From Candidatus Harrisonbacteria bacterium (GTDB lineage Bacteria > Patescibacteriota > Minisyncoccia > UBA6257 > UBA11618), in contig JAHFLM010000029.1 in NCBI GenBank assembly GCA_023244865.1, forward strand, positions 1-10,640: DNA of 10,640 nt, written 5' to 3'. The position numbers and the translations under genes are program-made. The notes under the pieces were generated by a model. That model worked only from the letters and a program-made list of their open reading frames with translations, had not been told where the DNA came from and searched no databases. How positions within the stretch are numbered: position 1 is the first letter of the stretch; every line of letters begins with the position of its first letter. Shown in pieces: positions 1-6,901 of the stretch.

Positions 1-203
1 TCTTTAGAATATTCAAGAATTTCGATGAGGCAAATTGACCAAGGTTTATAGATGTAGCAAAGAAGCCGAATGGCAGAGCGGGTTTCGGAATTGCCCCGAG
101 AATAACGCCAAATGATTTTGACGCTCATGATGAGAAACTTAGCCAACGCCAATAAACCAATAAGAATCAGAAAAGATGAGATGTAAATCAAAAGATGTTG
201 CAC
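1..203 (-). CDS. Partial membrane-anchored protein of unknown function (N-terminal 67 codons)
   Basis: I do not recognise this protein. Reading the minus strand from a GTG at 203-201, an open frame runs 67 codons without a stop and leaves the window at base 1, so the C-terminus is missing. The start is supported by a strong Shine-Dalgarno, AGGAAAGG, at 218-211 on the minus strand, 7 nt before the GTG. The peptide begins MQHLLIYISSFLILIGLLAL and has one clear hydrophobic segment at about residues 4-27. A basic, cytoplasm-like stretch follows (KIIWRYSRGNSETRSAIR), then a second partly hydrophobic part (LLCYIYKPWSICLIEIL). This fits a type of single-span membrane protein with a cytosolic body. 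It is transcribed in the same direction as tyrS, with the palindromic element lying between them. The frame, start site and hydrophobic anchor are seen directly; the function is unknown. Confidence 0.6.
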   Translation of the reverse strand, partial: MQHLLIYISSFLILIGLLALAKFLIMSVKIIWRYSRGNSETRSAIRLLCYIYKPWSICLIEILEYSK

Positions 204-302
204 GATCTATCCTTTCCTGAAAAAGATAGGTTTTCAAAAAACTACTTGTATCTTAGGTGGTACAAAGAAAAAACGCTAGAGTTGTCATTCTCACGCACCC
301 GT

Positions 303-437
303 CTGTCATCCCGGACCCACTTGTACTCAAATGGAAATGATCCGGGATCCAGTACATTAAGAAACTATTATAATATTTTATATTGAACTGGATCCCGGAT
401 CTATTCCGACCGAGTACGGTCGGGTGCGGGATGACAG
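303..437. repeat. Palindromic intergenic element with nested inverted repeats
   Basis: The outer arms are 303-319 (CTGTCATCCCGGACCCA) and 422-437 (GGGTGCGGGATGACAG), complementary except for one central mismatch. The inner arms 339-353 (GATCCGGGATCCAGT) and 387-401 (ACTGGATCCCGGATC) are perfectly complementary over 15 bp. A GTACTC/GAGTAC pair (323-328 and 412-417) lies between them. The centre, 354-386, is a 33-nt AT-rich loop. The whole can fold as one long interrupted hairpin. It starts 24 nt past the tyrS stop and lies upstream of the partial membrane gene. The GTCATCCCGG...GATCCGGGATCCAGT pattern resembles dispersed palindromic repeats seen in many bacterial genomes (REP/MITE-like); mobility is inference. 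It may also protect or end the tyrS transcript. Confidence 0.8.
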
Positions 438-460
438 AGGGGGGAAATAACGAACGGGAA

Positions 461-1606
461 CTAACCAATCTTCCAAAATCTATGTTTGCCGATTTTTAAA
501 ACTTGGTGGGAATGGGGTTGGATTTCTAAAGTAACCGATGAGACAGTATCTTGATCGAGCTTGATGCCGCCTTGCGTAATGAGACGCCGGGCTTCGCCCT
601 TACTTGCCACTCCCCCTAAAACTAAGACGTCTAAAATATTAGTCGCCTTATCTAAATGAAGATTTTGGATGTCTTCGGGATTTTCTTTTTTGGAAAAAGT
701 TTTGACGAAATTGGCTTCGGCTTTTTTCGCCTTGGCTTCACTATGCAACACGCGCACTAAATAAGTCGCGAGCCTCAACTTAGCTTCCTTAGGATGTTCT
801 TCTAAATTAAAAGTCATGTCGGTCAAAAGTTCGTAGTAGTTAGATAATTGCGCGTCGGGCACGCTCATGATTTTGCCGAACATTTCGCTGGGCTCATCCA
901 TTAAAGCGATATAATTACCCTTACTCTTACTCATTTTCTGCACGCCATCGGTACCTAAAATTAAGGGGACGGTTAACACATCTTGAGGGGTCTGGCTCAT
1001 TTTATGCATTAAATCTTTGCCGGCTAACATATTGAGAAGTTGGTCACGGCCGCCGAGCTCAAGGTCGGCTTCTAAAACAACGGAATCGTAGGCCTGCATG
1101 GCGGAATATAATGGCTCATAATACCCCACCGGCTTGCCTTCGATAATTCTTTTTTTAATATCCTCACGTTCGGTTAATTGCTGAAGCGTAAATTGCCCCA
1201 TGAGTTTCAAAACATCGTGGAAATTAAACTTATTAAACCATTCGCTGTTATAGCGAACTTCGGCTTGAGAGAGATTGATGATTTTGCCAGCCTGCTTCAA
1301 GTAACTTTTCATGTGTTCCTTGATCTGCTCTTTGGTGAGCGGCTCGCGGGAACCAGCGCGGCCAGTCGGGTCGCCAATCATCGCCGTAAAATCCCCGATA
1401 ATTAACACTGCTTGATGGCCAGCAAACTGAAAATCAGCCAGTTTTTTTAACACCGCCATGTGGCCTAAATGAAGATCGGTTGAAGTTGGGTCGATGCCGA
1501 GCTTGATTCTGAGCTTTCTTTGACCGGATAACTTGGTTAAAAAGTTAACTTCATCAATTAACTGCTCTACACCGCGCTTTAGAAAATCAGGGAGTTGGTT
1601 TTGCAT
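461..1606 (-). CDS. tyrS: Tyrosyl-tRNA synthetase
   Basis: Class I aminoacyl-tRNA synthetase that charges tRNA-Tyr with tyrosine using ATP in the cytosol. The 381-residue protein has the class I signature HLGH at residues 46-49, preceded by the family's LGIDPTSTDLHLGH context, and GDFTAMIGDPTGR at about 71-83. GGRDQ at 185-189 is the tyrosine/adenylate-binding region, and KMSKS at 224-228 is the mobile loop. The C-terminal part from about residue 321 (ILDVLVLGGVASKGEARRLI) is an S4-type RNA-binding domain that contacts the tRNA. The length is slightly short for the family but all parts are present. The start ATG is preceded by AAGG about 8 nt upstream on the minus strand. It stops at TAG. The next gene downstream on the same strand is the partial membrane protein, across the palindromic element; the divergent neighbour is the cysteine-rich secreted protein. 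No T-box leader is visible in the short upstream gap. Confidence 0.97.
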   Translation of the reverse strand: MQNQLPDFLKRGVEQLIDEVNFLTKLSGQRKLRIKLGIDPTSTDLHLGHMAVLKKLADFQFAGHQAVLIIGDFTAMIGDPTGRAGSREPLTKEQIKEHMKSYLKQAGKIINLSQAEVRYNSEWFNKFNFHDVLKLMGQFTLQQLTEREDIKKRIIEGKPVGYYEPLYSAMQAYDSVVLEADLELGGRDQLLNMLAGKDLMHKMSQTPQDVLTVPLILGTDGVQKMSKSKGNYIALMDEPSEMFGKIMSVPDAQLSNYYELLTDMTFNLEEHPKEAKLRLATYLVRVLHSEAKAKKAEANFVKTFSKKENPEDIQNLHLDKATNILDVLVLGGVASKGEARRLITQGGIKLDQDTVSSVTLEIQPHSHQVLKIGKHRFWKIG

Positions 1607-1678
1607 ACGAATACCTTAATATAAACAAAAAAATGATCTGGGCGCTAGGCGCTGAGAGTCGATGTGCATAAGTTTTGG

Positions 1679-1707
1679 TTGTGATTTGAATATTCTACGA
1701 GTAATAT
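1679..1707 (+). promoter_or_regulatory. Possible promoter for the cysteine-rich protein
   Basis: TTGTGA at 1679-1684 and TAATAT at 1702-1707 are spaced by 17 bp, each matching 4 of 6 bases of the sigma-70 boxes. Transcription would start at about 1714, almost at the ATG at 1716, so the message would be leaderless; this agrees with the lack of a Shine-Dalgarno there. Weak matches only. Confidence 0.35.
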
Positions 1708-1715
1708 TAAGCTAT

Positions 1716-2339
1716 ATGGAAAAAACTAAGTTGCCTGGTTCTTATTTTTTATTACTTGGCGCTGGCTTGCTTGCTTTGATGATTTTGGTCGTTAGTAATG
1801 ATTCACAGGTGGGGGTTAAGGCTGATGAGGCGGCCAATATACGTTGTTCACAAACTCTTCCACCAAACTGTGGATCCGTGGACGTTACAAATGATGGTAG
1901 ATTTGGTGACCAATGGAGGTGTGTTGAAATAAGTGGAAAATGTGGGGTAACTGGACCAAAAGGTTCGAATGCTGGTGGTGATCCTTCTGATGAAACTGAA
2001 GATGATACAAGCGCTCCTGGAAGAAGTTGCTGCTTAGGCGCCGGCATGATGGGAGTAAGGGATGATAGTGGTGCATGTGTTCCTAAAGCACCTTGCGATA
2101 CTACAAGCTGTGGGCCTGCTGGGTGCACTGCAAATCCAGCTAGTGGGAATGGAAACGGTACGGGTGGAAACGGAACAAATACAAATCCTAATGCATTATT
2201 ACTCCCTCCATGTTGGCCAGATAGCGGAACTGTTATAAGCCAAAGATCCTGTACTGATGGAGAAGTGGGAATTATTTATACATTTCAATGCAAAGATGGA
2301 AGTAAAAAAGATAGCGGATGCTCAACCGCAAACAATTAG
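1716..2339 (+). CDS. Secreted or membrane-anchored cysteine-rich protein of unknown function
   Basis: I do not recognise a family. The frame is open from an ATG at 1662, but I choose the ATG at 1716 (207 aa). From there the protein begins MEKTKLPGSY, a basic tip followed directly by a hydrophobic core (FLLLGAGLLALMILVV, residues 11-26), as in a signal peptide or N-terminal anchor. VKA at 34-36 before DEAAN could be a signal peptidase I site. The remainder is extracytoplasmic in character, with 14 cysteines (residues 44, 52, 69, 76, 105, 106, 121, 127, 132, 137, 166, 179, 192, 202), an acidic stretch at 89-98 and a Gly/Asn/Thr-rich linker at about 143-159. An even number of cysteines in a secreted protein suggests disulfides (inference). 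No Shine-Dalgarno precedes either ATG. It stops at TAG, 9 nt before a terminator. A surface or pilin-like adhesive role is possible but not supported by a motif. Confidence 0.75.
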   Translation: MEKTKLPGSYFLLLGAGLLALMILVVSNDSQVGVKADEAANIRCSQTLPPNCGSVDVTNDGRFGDQWRCVEISGKCGVTGPKGSNAGGDPSDETEDDTSAPGRSCCLGAGMMGVRDDSGACVPKAPCDTTSCGPAGCTANPASGNGNGTGGNGTNTNPNALLLPPCWPDSGTVISQRSCTDGEVGIIYTFQCKDGSKKDSGCSTANN

Positions 2340-2340
2340 A

Positions 2341-2376
2341 AACAAAAAACGCCGACTCAACTGAGTGGGCGTTTTT
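2341..2376. terminator. Bidirectional rho-independent terminator
   Basis: An A-run at 2344-2349 leads into a stem of 2349-2358 with 2363-2372 (ACGCCGACTC / GAGTGGGCGT), with one internal G/G mismatch and a 4-nt loop, followed by T5 at 2372-2376. It lies between the convergent cysteine-rich gene (stop at 2339, plus) and the zinc-ribbon gene (stop at 2406, minus). It has T-runs in both reading directions, so it can end both transcripts. Confidence 0.85.
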
Positions 2377-2405
2377 AAATATTAGGATTTTAACTAGTCG
2401 GACAG

Positions 2406-2780
2406 CTAAAAATCTAGGCATTCTTGAGTTACTGGTGCTTTTTTCTTTCTTTTATAAAAAGGCCAAATGGGGCTAAATTCTCGAGCGACTCTCTCTTTGC
2501 TGCAAATGGGCCATGCGTTGAGATTTAGACTATCTGAGACCTCTTTTGGCTTAAGTGGATCTTCTTTTTTATCTCTCTCTAGATAAGCTGCCCAAATATC
2601 ATGATCGCAAACCGAACAGAAAAAATCGCCTGATTGGGTTTTAGTAAAGAGGGGTACGGTTTTTTCACCGCACCGCTCGCAATAGGTCCAGCTAAAATAG
2701 CGCCTAGCCCAACGAATACCCCACCAAATTTTCCAACCCTGACTAAGAATTAAAATGAAGATCCACCAAATAGTATCCAT
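2406..2780 (-). CDS. Small membrane-anchored zinc-ribbon protein of unknown function
   Basis: The frame is open further upstream, but I place the start at the ATG at 2780-2778. It has an excellent Shine-Dalgarno (AAGGAGGA) a few bases upstream on the minus strand, giving 124 aa. Residues 3-22 are hydrophobic and tryptophan-rich (WWIFILILSQGWKIWW), a likely membrane or interfacial anchor, followed by basic residues (RWARR). Cys34-x2-Cys37 and Cys55-x2-Cys58 form a CxxC-x17-CxxC zinc-ribbon knuckle pair. After this the chain is charged and ends with a basic patch (YKRKKK, near residue 110). Known zinc ribbons of this kind bind nucleic acid or protein, but nothing here says which, so I give no function. 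It sits after the clpP terminator on the same strand and converges with the cysteine-rich gene. Start and motif are seen directly; the zinc binding is inferred. Confidence 0.75.
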   Translation of the reverse strand: MDTIWWIFILILSQGWKIWWGIRWARRYFSWTYCERCGEKTVPLFTKTQSGDFFCSVCDHDIWAAYLERDKKEDPLKPKEVSDSLNLNAWPICSKERVAREFSPIWPFYKRKKKAPVTQECLDF

Positions 2781-2841
2781 GGAATCCTCCTTGGTCAAAG
2801 AACTGATTTGGACATTATGCCACTTTTTATTTAAAAAGCAA

Positions 2842-2877
2842 ATCAAAAAACACCCTATAATTAGGGTGTTTTTTGAT
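2842..2877. terminator. Perfect hairpin terminator after clpP
   Basis: A 16-bp perfect inverted repeat (2842-2857 with 2862-2877) around a TAAT loop, with core ACACCCTA/TAGGGTGT flanked by six A and six T. On the minus strand it lies 6 nt past the clpP stop and ends in a U-run, so it should end the clpP transcript. The zinc-ribbon gene beyond it therefore probably needs its own promoter. Confidence 0.9.
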
Positions 2878-2882
2878 AAAAA

Positions 2883-3470
2883 TTATTTAGATTTTTTTAC
2901 AATCTCGTCGATGACGCCGTAGGTTTTGGCTTCTTCGGCGGAGAGATAATAGTCACGGTCGGTATCTTTCTCGATTTTTTCGAGTTTCTGACCAGTATGC
3001 TTAGAGAAAATTTCATTAATACGTGCCTTGAGCTTTAAGATTTGTCTCGCGGTGATTTCAATCTCGGTTGCTTGACCTTCGGCACCACCCATAATCTGGT
3101 GAATCATGATTTCGGAGTTTGGGAGAGCTAAACGCTTACCCTTGCTACCTGAAGCTAAAAGGAAGGCCCCCATCGAAGCTGCGAGACCAATGCAAATCGT
3201 CTGCACATCAGGCTTGATGTATTGCATGGTGTCGTAAATGGCTAAGCCGGCGGTGACAGAGCCGCCTGGGCTATTAATATAAAGCTTAATGTCTTTTTTA
3301 GGATCTTCATTCTCTAAGAAAAGTAATTGAGCGATCACAGTGTTTGCCACTGCGTCGTTAATTAGCCCGCCTAAAAAGACGATTCTTTCTTTTAAGAGCC
3401 TAGAATAAATATCGTAAGCTCTTTCGCCGTATTGAGTTTTTTCGATAACTGTTGGAATTAAGTAGGACAT
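2883..3470 (-). CDS. clpP: ATP-dependent Clp protease proteolytic subunit
   Basis: Serine peptidase (family S14) that forms the tetradecameric proteolytic chamber fed by ClpX- or ClpC-type AAA+ unfoldases in the cytosol. At 195 residues the protein is full-length for the mature form. The catalytic triad is visible: Ser99 in GLAASMGAF, His124 in MIHQ and Asp173 in DTDRDYYLS. The oxyanion-hole region INSPGGSVTAG is at 65-75. The N-terminus MSYLIPTVIEKT matches the family's axial-loop start (IPxVxE), which supports the ATG at 3470. There is no Shine-Dalgarno; the 5' region is AT-rich and contains one copy of the repeat that also sits upstream of tig. The gene follows tig, the common bacterial order, and is closed by a strong hairpin terminator. 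No clpX lies next to it; the next gene is a zinc-ribbon membrane protein. Confidence 0.97.
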   Translation of the reverse strand: MSYLIPTVIEKTQYGERAYDIYSRLLKERIVFLGGLINDAVANTVIAQLLFLENEDPKKDIKLYINSPGGSVTAGLAIYDTMQYIKPDVQTICIGLAASMGAFLLASGSKGKRLALPNSEIMIHQIMGGAEGQATEIEITARQILKLKARINEIFSKHTGQKLEKIEKDTDRDYYLSAEEAKTYGVIDEIVKKSK

Positions 3471-3479
3471 ATATTTATT

Positions 3480-3565
3480 AATTAAGATTTAGGAGTTAAG
3501 AATTAAGAGATTGAATTCTTATAATGAGTTCCATTTCCTAATTTCTAATTCTTAACTTTTAATTT
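3480..3565 (+). repeat. AT-rich fold-back repeat, copy A (3' side of tig)
   Basis: About 86 bp that matches the reverse complement of 4811-4900 with only a handful of differences in the core. Shared blocks include TTAAGAATTAAGAGATTGAA, AGTTCCATTTCCTAATT and CTAATTCTTAACT. Each copy is itself an imperfect palindrome built of TTAAGAATTA-like units. This copy overlaps the 3' end of tig and contains its TAA stop (3552-3554) and last three codons. It also fills the gap before clpP. Confidence 0.85.
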
Positions 3566-4799
3566 CTGTTTCTGGTTTATTAAACAAGAAGCTGAAGACC
3601 TTTTGATTTTGGATGATGCCGTAGATGTAGTCGTAGAATTCGCCTTCGGTTTTGAAAGTCCCCTTTTCGGTTTCGTGGTGAGTGATCGCCTCGTCTAACT
3701 CGGCTTCGGTGGGGTTAAGATTTTCAACTTCGGAAATTTTACTAATCACCAAGTGACCCTTCACCCGTTTTTCGCTTTCGATTTTTAATTTGTTGTGAGA
3801 CTCTTCGGAGTGATCGTGAATTTGATTGCTCGCATGGAGCTCATCAAAGAAACGATTAAGCATGATGTCTGGCACCTCAATCTTAGACTGGGCCACGATA
3901 TCTTCAATCGTCTTAGCCTTAAACCTCTCTTCTTCTTTCATCTTTTTCTCAGCTAAAATCCCCTCTTCTAAATTCTTTTTTAGATCAGCGAGATTTTCAA
4001 ACTTACCCAGAGTTTTCACAAACTCGTCGTTTAGCTCTGGCAGTTCTCTTTCATAAACAGCTTCTAAAACTATTTCAAAATCTAGTTTTTTATTTCTGAG
4101 ATTTTCCTGCCAATAATCAGCGCCAGTTTCTAAGCTAAATTTAATTGGTTCAGAGCTCGCTAACTTGCCGACTAGTTGCTCCTCGAGGCCGGCTAAAAAT
4201 CTTCCCTTGCCCAAAACAAATTTTTCTTTAGATAGATTGCCACCAGAGACCGGCTTACCTTCATCCATAGTCTTAATCGAAACCTGCACAACATCTTCAT
4301 TTTTAGCAGCACGATCTACTAACACGATTTTGGCGCGAGAATTGCGCAACCAATCAACTGTTTTATCGACTTCACCTTCAGCTAACGCCACTTTCTTTAA
4401 ATTCTCCTCTAGAGCAATCTGATTCTTTCTTGCTAAAGCTCGGTAATCAGGAAGTTCAACTTCTGGAAAAAGCGTGAGAGTCATTTCAAAAGAAATATTT
4501 TTTGTATCTTCTTTTAATTCCACGGCAGGCTTATCAATGATCGTCCACTCTTTTTCCTCGGAAACTTCTTTCAAGGAATCTCGCACCGCGTCTTCCAAGG
4601 CTGATTCAAAAATCGCATGCGGATTTAACGCTTGATTGGTTAAAGATTCTGGCGCCATCCCCTTTCTAAAGCCGGGGATCGTGACGTTTGATTTCGAGGC
4701 CTCGTGAACGCCGTCTAAATAAGGCTTGAATTCCTCAATAGTGTAGGCCACTGAAACCTTCACCTGAGATTTAGCTAATTTTTCTACTTCGTATTTCAT
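3552..4799 (-). CDS. tig: Trigger factor, ribosome-associated chaperone
   Basis: Binds the ribosome at the peptide exit tunnel and shields nascent chains; the family also has peptidyl-prolyl isomerase activity. The 415 residues cover all three family domains. The ribosome-binding N-domain (about 1-115) carries the signature GFRKG at 43-47. The FKBP-type PPIase domain spans about 155-250, with LGKGRFLAGLEEQLVG at 196-211 as the typical segment. The C-terminal substrate-cradle arms are at about 116-150 and 251-405. The start MKYEVEKLAKSQVKV matches the usual family beginning. There is no Shine-Dalgarno. The last three residues (IKS) and the stop codon lie inside repeat copy A, so the extreme C-terminus appears to be supplied by the repeat. 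The gene is 81 bp from clpP and flanked on both sides by the same repeat in opposite orientation. Slightly shorter than many trigger factors (about 430 aa), but not truncated in any domain. Confidence 0.96.
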   Translation of the reverse strand: MKYEVEKLAKSQVKVSVAYTIEEFKPYLDGVHEASKSNVTIPGFRKGMAPESLTNQALNPHAIFESALEDAVRDSLKEVSEEKEWTIIDKPAVELKEDTKNISFEMTLTLFPEVELPDYRALARKNQIALEENLKKVALAEGEVDKTVDWLRNSRAKIVLVDRAAKNEDVVQVSIKTMDEGKPVSGGNLSKEKFVLGKGRFLAGLEEQLVGKLASSEPIKFSLETGADYWQENLRNKKLDFEIVLEAVYERELPELNDEFVKTLGKFENLADLKKNLEEGILAEKKMKEEERFKAKTIEDIVAQSKIEVPDIMLNRFFDELHASNQIHDHSEESHNKLKIESEKRVKGHLVISKISEVENLNPTEAELDEAITHHETEKGTFKTEGEFYDYIYGIIQNQKVFSFLFNKPETEIKS

Positions 4800-4810
4800 T
4801 TGATGGTTAT

Positions 4811-4900
4811 AAATTAAGAGTTAAGAATTAGTAATTAGGAAATGGAACTTATTATAACAATTTCAATCTCTTAATTCTTAAACTCTAATTCTTAATTTCT
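4811..4900 (-). repeat. AT-rich fold-back repeat, copy B (5' side of tig)
   Basis: Reverse-complement partner of the repeat at 3480-3565, filling most of the 108-bp gap between the hppA stop (4908) and the tig start (4799). It has the same internal palindromic design. It differs from copy A by a few substitutions and two 1-nt indels, so the copies are related but not identical. No good promoter boxes are visible inside it in the tig direction. Confidence 0.85.
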
Positions 4901-4907
4901 CGGCTCT

Positions 4908-6857
4908 TTACATCAACAAAGGAATGATGAGTAGAGCTACGATATTAACTACTTTGATTAAAGGATTGATAGCAGGGCCAGCGGTGTCTTTGTATGGATC
5001 GCCAACGGTGTCACCAGTGACGGCGGCCTTGTGAGCTTCGGAACCCTTACCACCAAAATTACCGTCTTCTATATATTTTTTAGCATTGTCCCAAGCAGCA
5101 CCACCGGCAGTCATCGAAAGTGCGATGAAGATCCCGGTGACGATTGTACCCATCAAGAAACCACCTAAAGCGATTGGCCCTAAACCCTTACCCACCAAAA
5201 CGACAGCGACAATCGGTAAGATAGCCGGCAAAATCATTTTCTTTAAGGCGGCTTGAGTGACGATGTCGACCGCGCGGCTATAATCTGGGCGAGCAGTCCC
5301 CTCCATCAAGCCCGGAATCTCTCTAAATTGACGTCTAATTTCTTCCACAACCGCACCAGCAGCGTCGCCAACAGCGCGCATCGTGATCGAAGAGAAGAAG
5401 AATGGAAGAGCGCCACCCAAGAAGAGGCCGACGACGACTAAGGGATCGGTTAAATCAAATTTACCACCGACAATTGCCTCAGCATAAGAAGCAAACAAGA
5501 CGAGGGCGGCTAAGCCGGCAGAAGCAATGGCGTAGCCCTTGGTGACGGCCTTAGTGGTGTTACCCACTGCGTCCAAAGCATCAGTAACCATACGCACATC
5601 TTCGGGAGCACCAGACATTTCAGCGATACCACCAGCGTTGTCGGTAATAGGGCCAAAGGAGTCGATCGCAACGATAATACCAGCCACAGAAAGCATGCCT
5701 GTTGCGGCTAATGCGATACCTTGAAGCCCGGCTAAGCTGTAAGTTACGAGGATACCAGCGCAGATAACCAAGATTGGTAAGAAGGTAGCCTCTAGGCCAA
5801 CCGCTAAGCCAATAATAATGTTTGGACCATGGCCAGAAACAGAAGCTTTCGCAATATCTTTGACCGGTCTAAAGCTCTTAGAAGTGTAGTAGTCAGTAAT
5901 AACCACCATTAAAGCGGTTACCACTAAGCCAGTGATAGCGCTAAAGAATGCAGGATATAGGGCGGCTTGATTAGTCACTAATTCTTTCAATAAAAAGAAG
6001 AAGCCAACCGCGGAAATGACGATAGAACCCATCAAGCCCTTATAAAGAGCGCCCATGATCGAGCCATTCTTACCAACTTTCACTAAGAAGCTACCAGCCA
6101 ATGAAGCTAAAATAGCGACGCCACCCAAAAGTAATGGCAAAGCACTCTTAGTTAAAAGAATTGCGGCAACCAAGGTCACAGCGTAAGTTTCAAAAAGGTC
6201 AGCGGCCATACCGGCGCAGTCGCCTACGTTGTCACCTACGTTATCAGCAATAACACCAGGATTTCTTGGATCGTCTTCAGGAATGTTCGCTTCTACTTTA
6301 CCAACCAAGTCGGTACCCACATCAGCAGCTTTGGTGAAAATACCACCACCGATTCTAGCGAAAATAGAAATTAAGCTAGCACCAAAAGCCAAGCCTACTA
6401 ATGAGGAGGCATCGCCAATCCACATATATAAGAGGCCGGTTGCGAGTAATCCAAGCGCCACCACTAAATAACCGGTGACGGAACCAGCCTTGAAAGCTAA
6501 GTCGAGTGCTCGGCCAACACCTGAACGAGCGGCTTCAGCGGTTTTGTTATTAGAGAAAACCGCGACATTCATGCCGATATAGCCAGCGAGAGCGGAAAAA
6601 AGGCCACCAACTAAGAAGCCAACCGCAGCGCTTTGACCTAAGAAGTACCAAAGTAAGAAGGTTAGGATCACGGCGACGACGGCTATGGATTTATATTGAC
6701 GATTCAAATAAGCGGCGGAGCCTTCTTGAATGGCTTTCGCAATTTCGATCATCTTTTCGTTGCCATTTGGCTGGCGCTTTAGCCACAGCATGATGTAAAC
6801 GCTATAAATAATAGCTAAAGCGACTGGACCAAACACTAAATAATTAATTAGATTCAT
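4908..6857 (-). CDS. hppA: Membrane-bound proton-pumping pyrophosphatase, K+-independent type
   Basis: Integral membrane enzyme that hydrolyses pyrophosphate and uses the energy to pump H+ (or Na+ in other subfamilies). The 649 residues are nearly all hydrophobic helices, about 16 spans in the family. Pyrophosphate/Mg-binding motifs are intact: DVGTDLVGKVE at 179-189, DNVGDNVGD at 205-213, and the C-terminal GDTVGDPYKDTAGPAINPLIK region at 615-635. GNTTKAVTKG at 432-441 carries Lys436 and Thr439 where K+-dependent enzymes have two alanines. This is the established marker of the K+-independent, H+-pumping subfamily. The start MNLINYLVFGPVALAII begins directly with the first helix. There is no Shine-Dalgarno. 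It lies 44 bp after nusA on the same strand, so co-transcription is likely. The role here would be to recycle pyrophosphate energy from biosynthesis into membrane potential. Confidence 0.96.
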   Translation of the reverse strand: MNLINYLVFGPVALAIIYSVYIMLWLKRQPNGNEKMIEIAKAIQEGSAAYLNRQYKSIAVVAVILTFLLWYFLGQSAAVGFLVGGLFSALAGYIGMNVAVFSNNKTAEAARSGVGRALDLAFKAGSVTGYLVVALGLLATGLLYMWIGDASSLVGLAFGASLISIFARIGGGIFTKAADVGTDLVGKVEANIPEDDPRNPGVIADNVGDNVGDCAGMAADLFETYAVTLVAAILLTKSALPLLLGGVAILASLAGSFLVKVGKNGSIMGALYKGLMGSIVISAVGFFFLLKELVTNQAALYPAFFSAITGLVVTALMVVITDYYTSKSFRPVKDIAKASVSGHGPNIIIGLAVGLEATFLPILVICAGILVTYSLAGLQGIALAATGMLSVAGIIVAIDSFGPITDNAGGIAEMSGAPEDVRMVTDALDAVGNTTKAVTKGYAIASAGLAALVLFASYAEAIVGGKFDLTDPLVVVGLFLGGALPFFFSSITMRAVGDAAGAVVEEIRRQFREIPGLMEGTARPDYSRAVDIVTQAALKKMILPAILPIVAVVLVGKGLGPIALGGFLMGTIVTGIFIALSMTAGGAAWDNAKKYIEDGNFGGKGSEAHKAAVTGDTVGDPYKDTAGPAINPLIKVVNIVALLIIPLLM

Positions 6858-6901
6858 GTTTTTTTATGATTTTTATATTTTTTGACTTTAAAATAAGGTG
6901 T

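Noticed and set aside
195..468. Short open frames on both strands (195-386 plus; 253-468 minus)
   Set aside because: They run through the palindromic element and show no protein-like composition; the minus-strand frame also overlaps the tyrS 3' end.
1607..1661. T-box or other riboswitch leader upstream of tyrS
   Set aside because: Only a short GC repeat (GGCGCTAGGCGCT) and a T-run are present; there is no room for, or motif of, a T-box.
1742..2128. Antisense open frames opposite the cysteine-rich gene, and other long antisense frames inside tig, hppA and nusA
   Set aside because: They are shadows of genes with clear homology or signal-peptide logic, without start signals or domains of their own.
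3480..4900. CRISPR array or tandem repeats in the AT-rich gaps around tig
   Set aside because: There are only two copies, inverted, without spacers of regular length.
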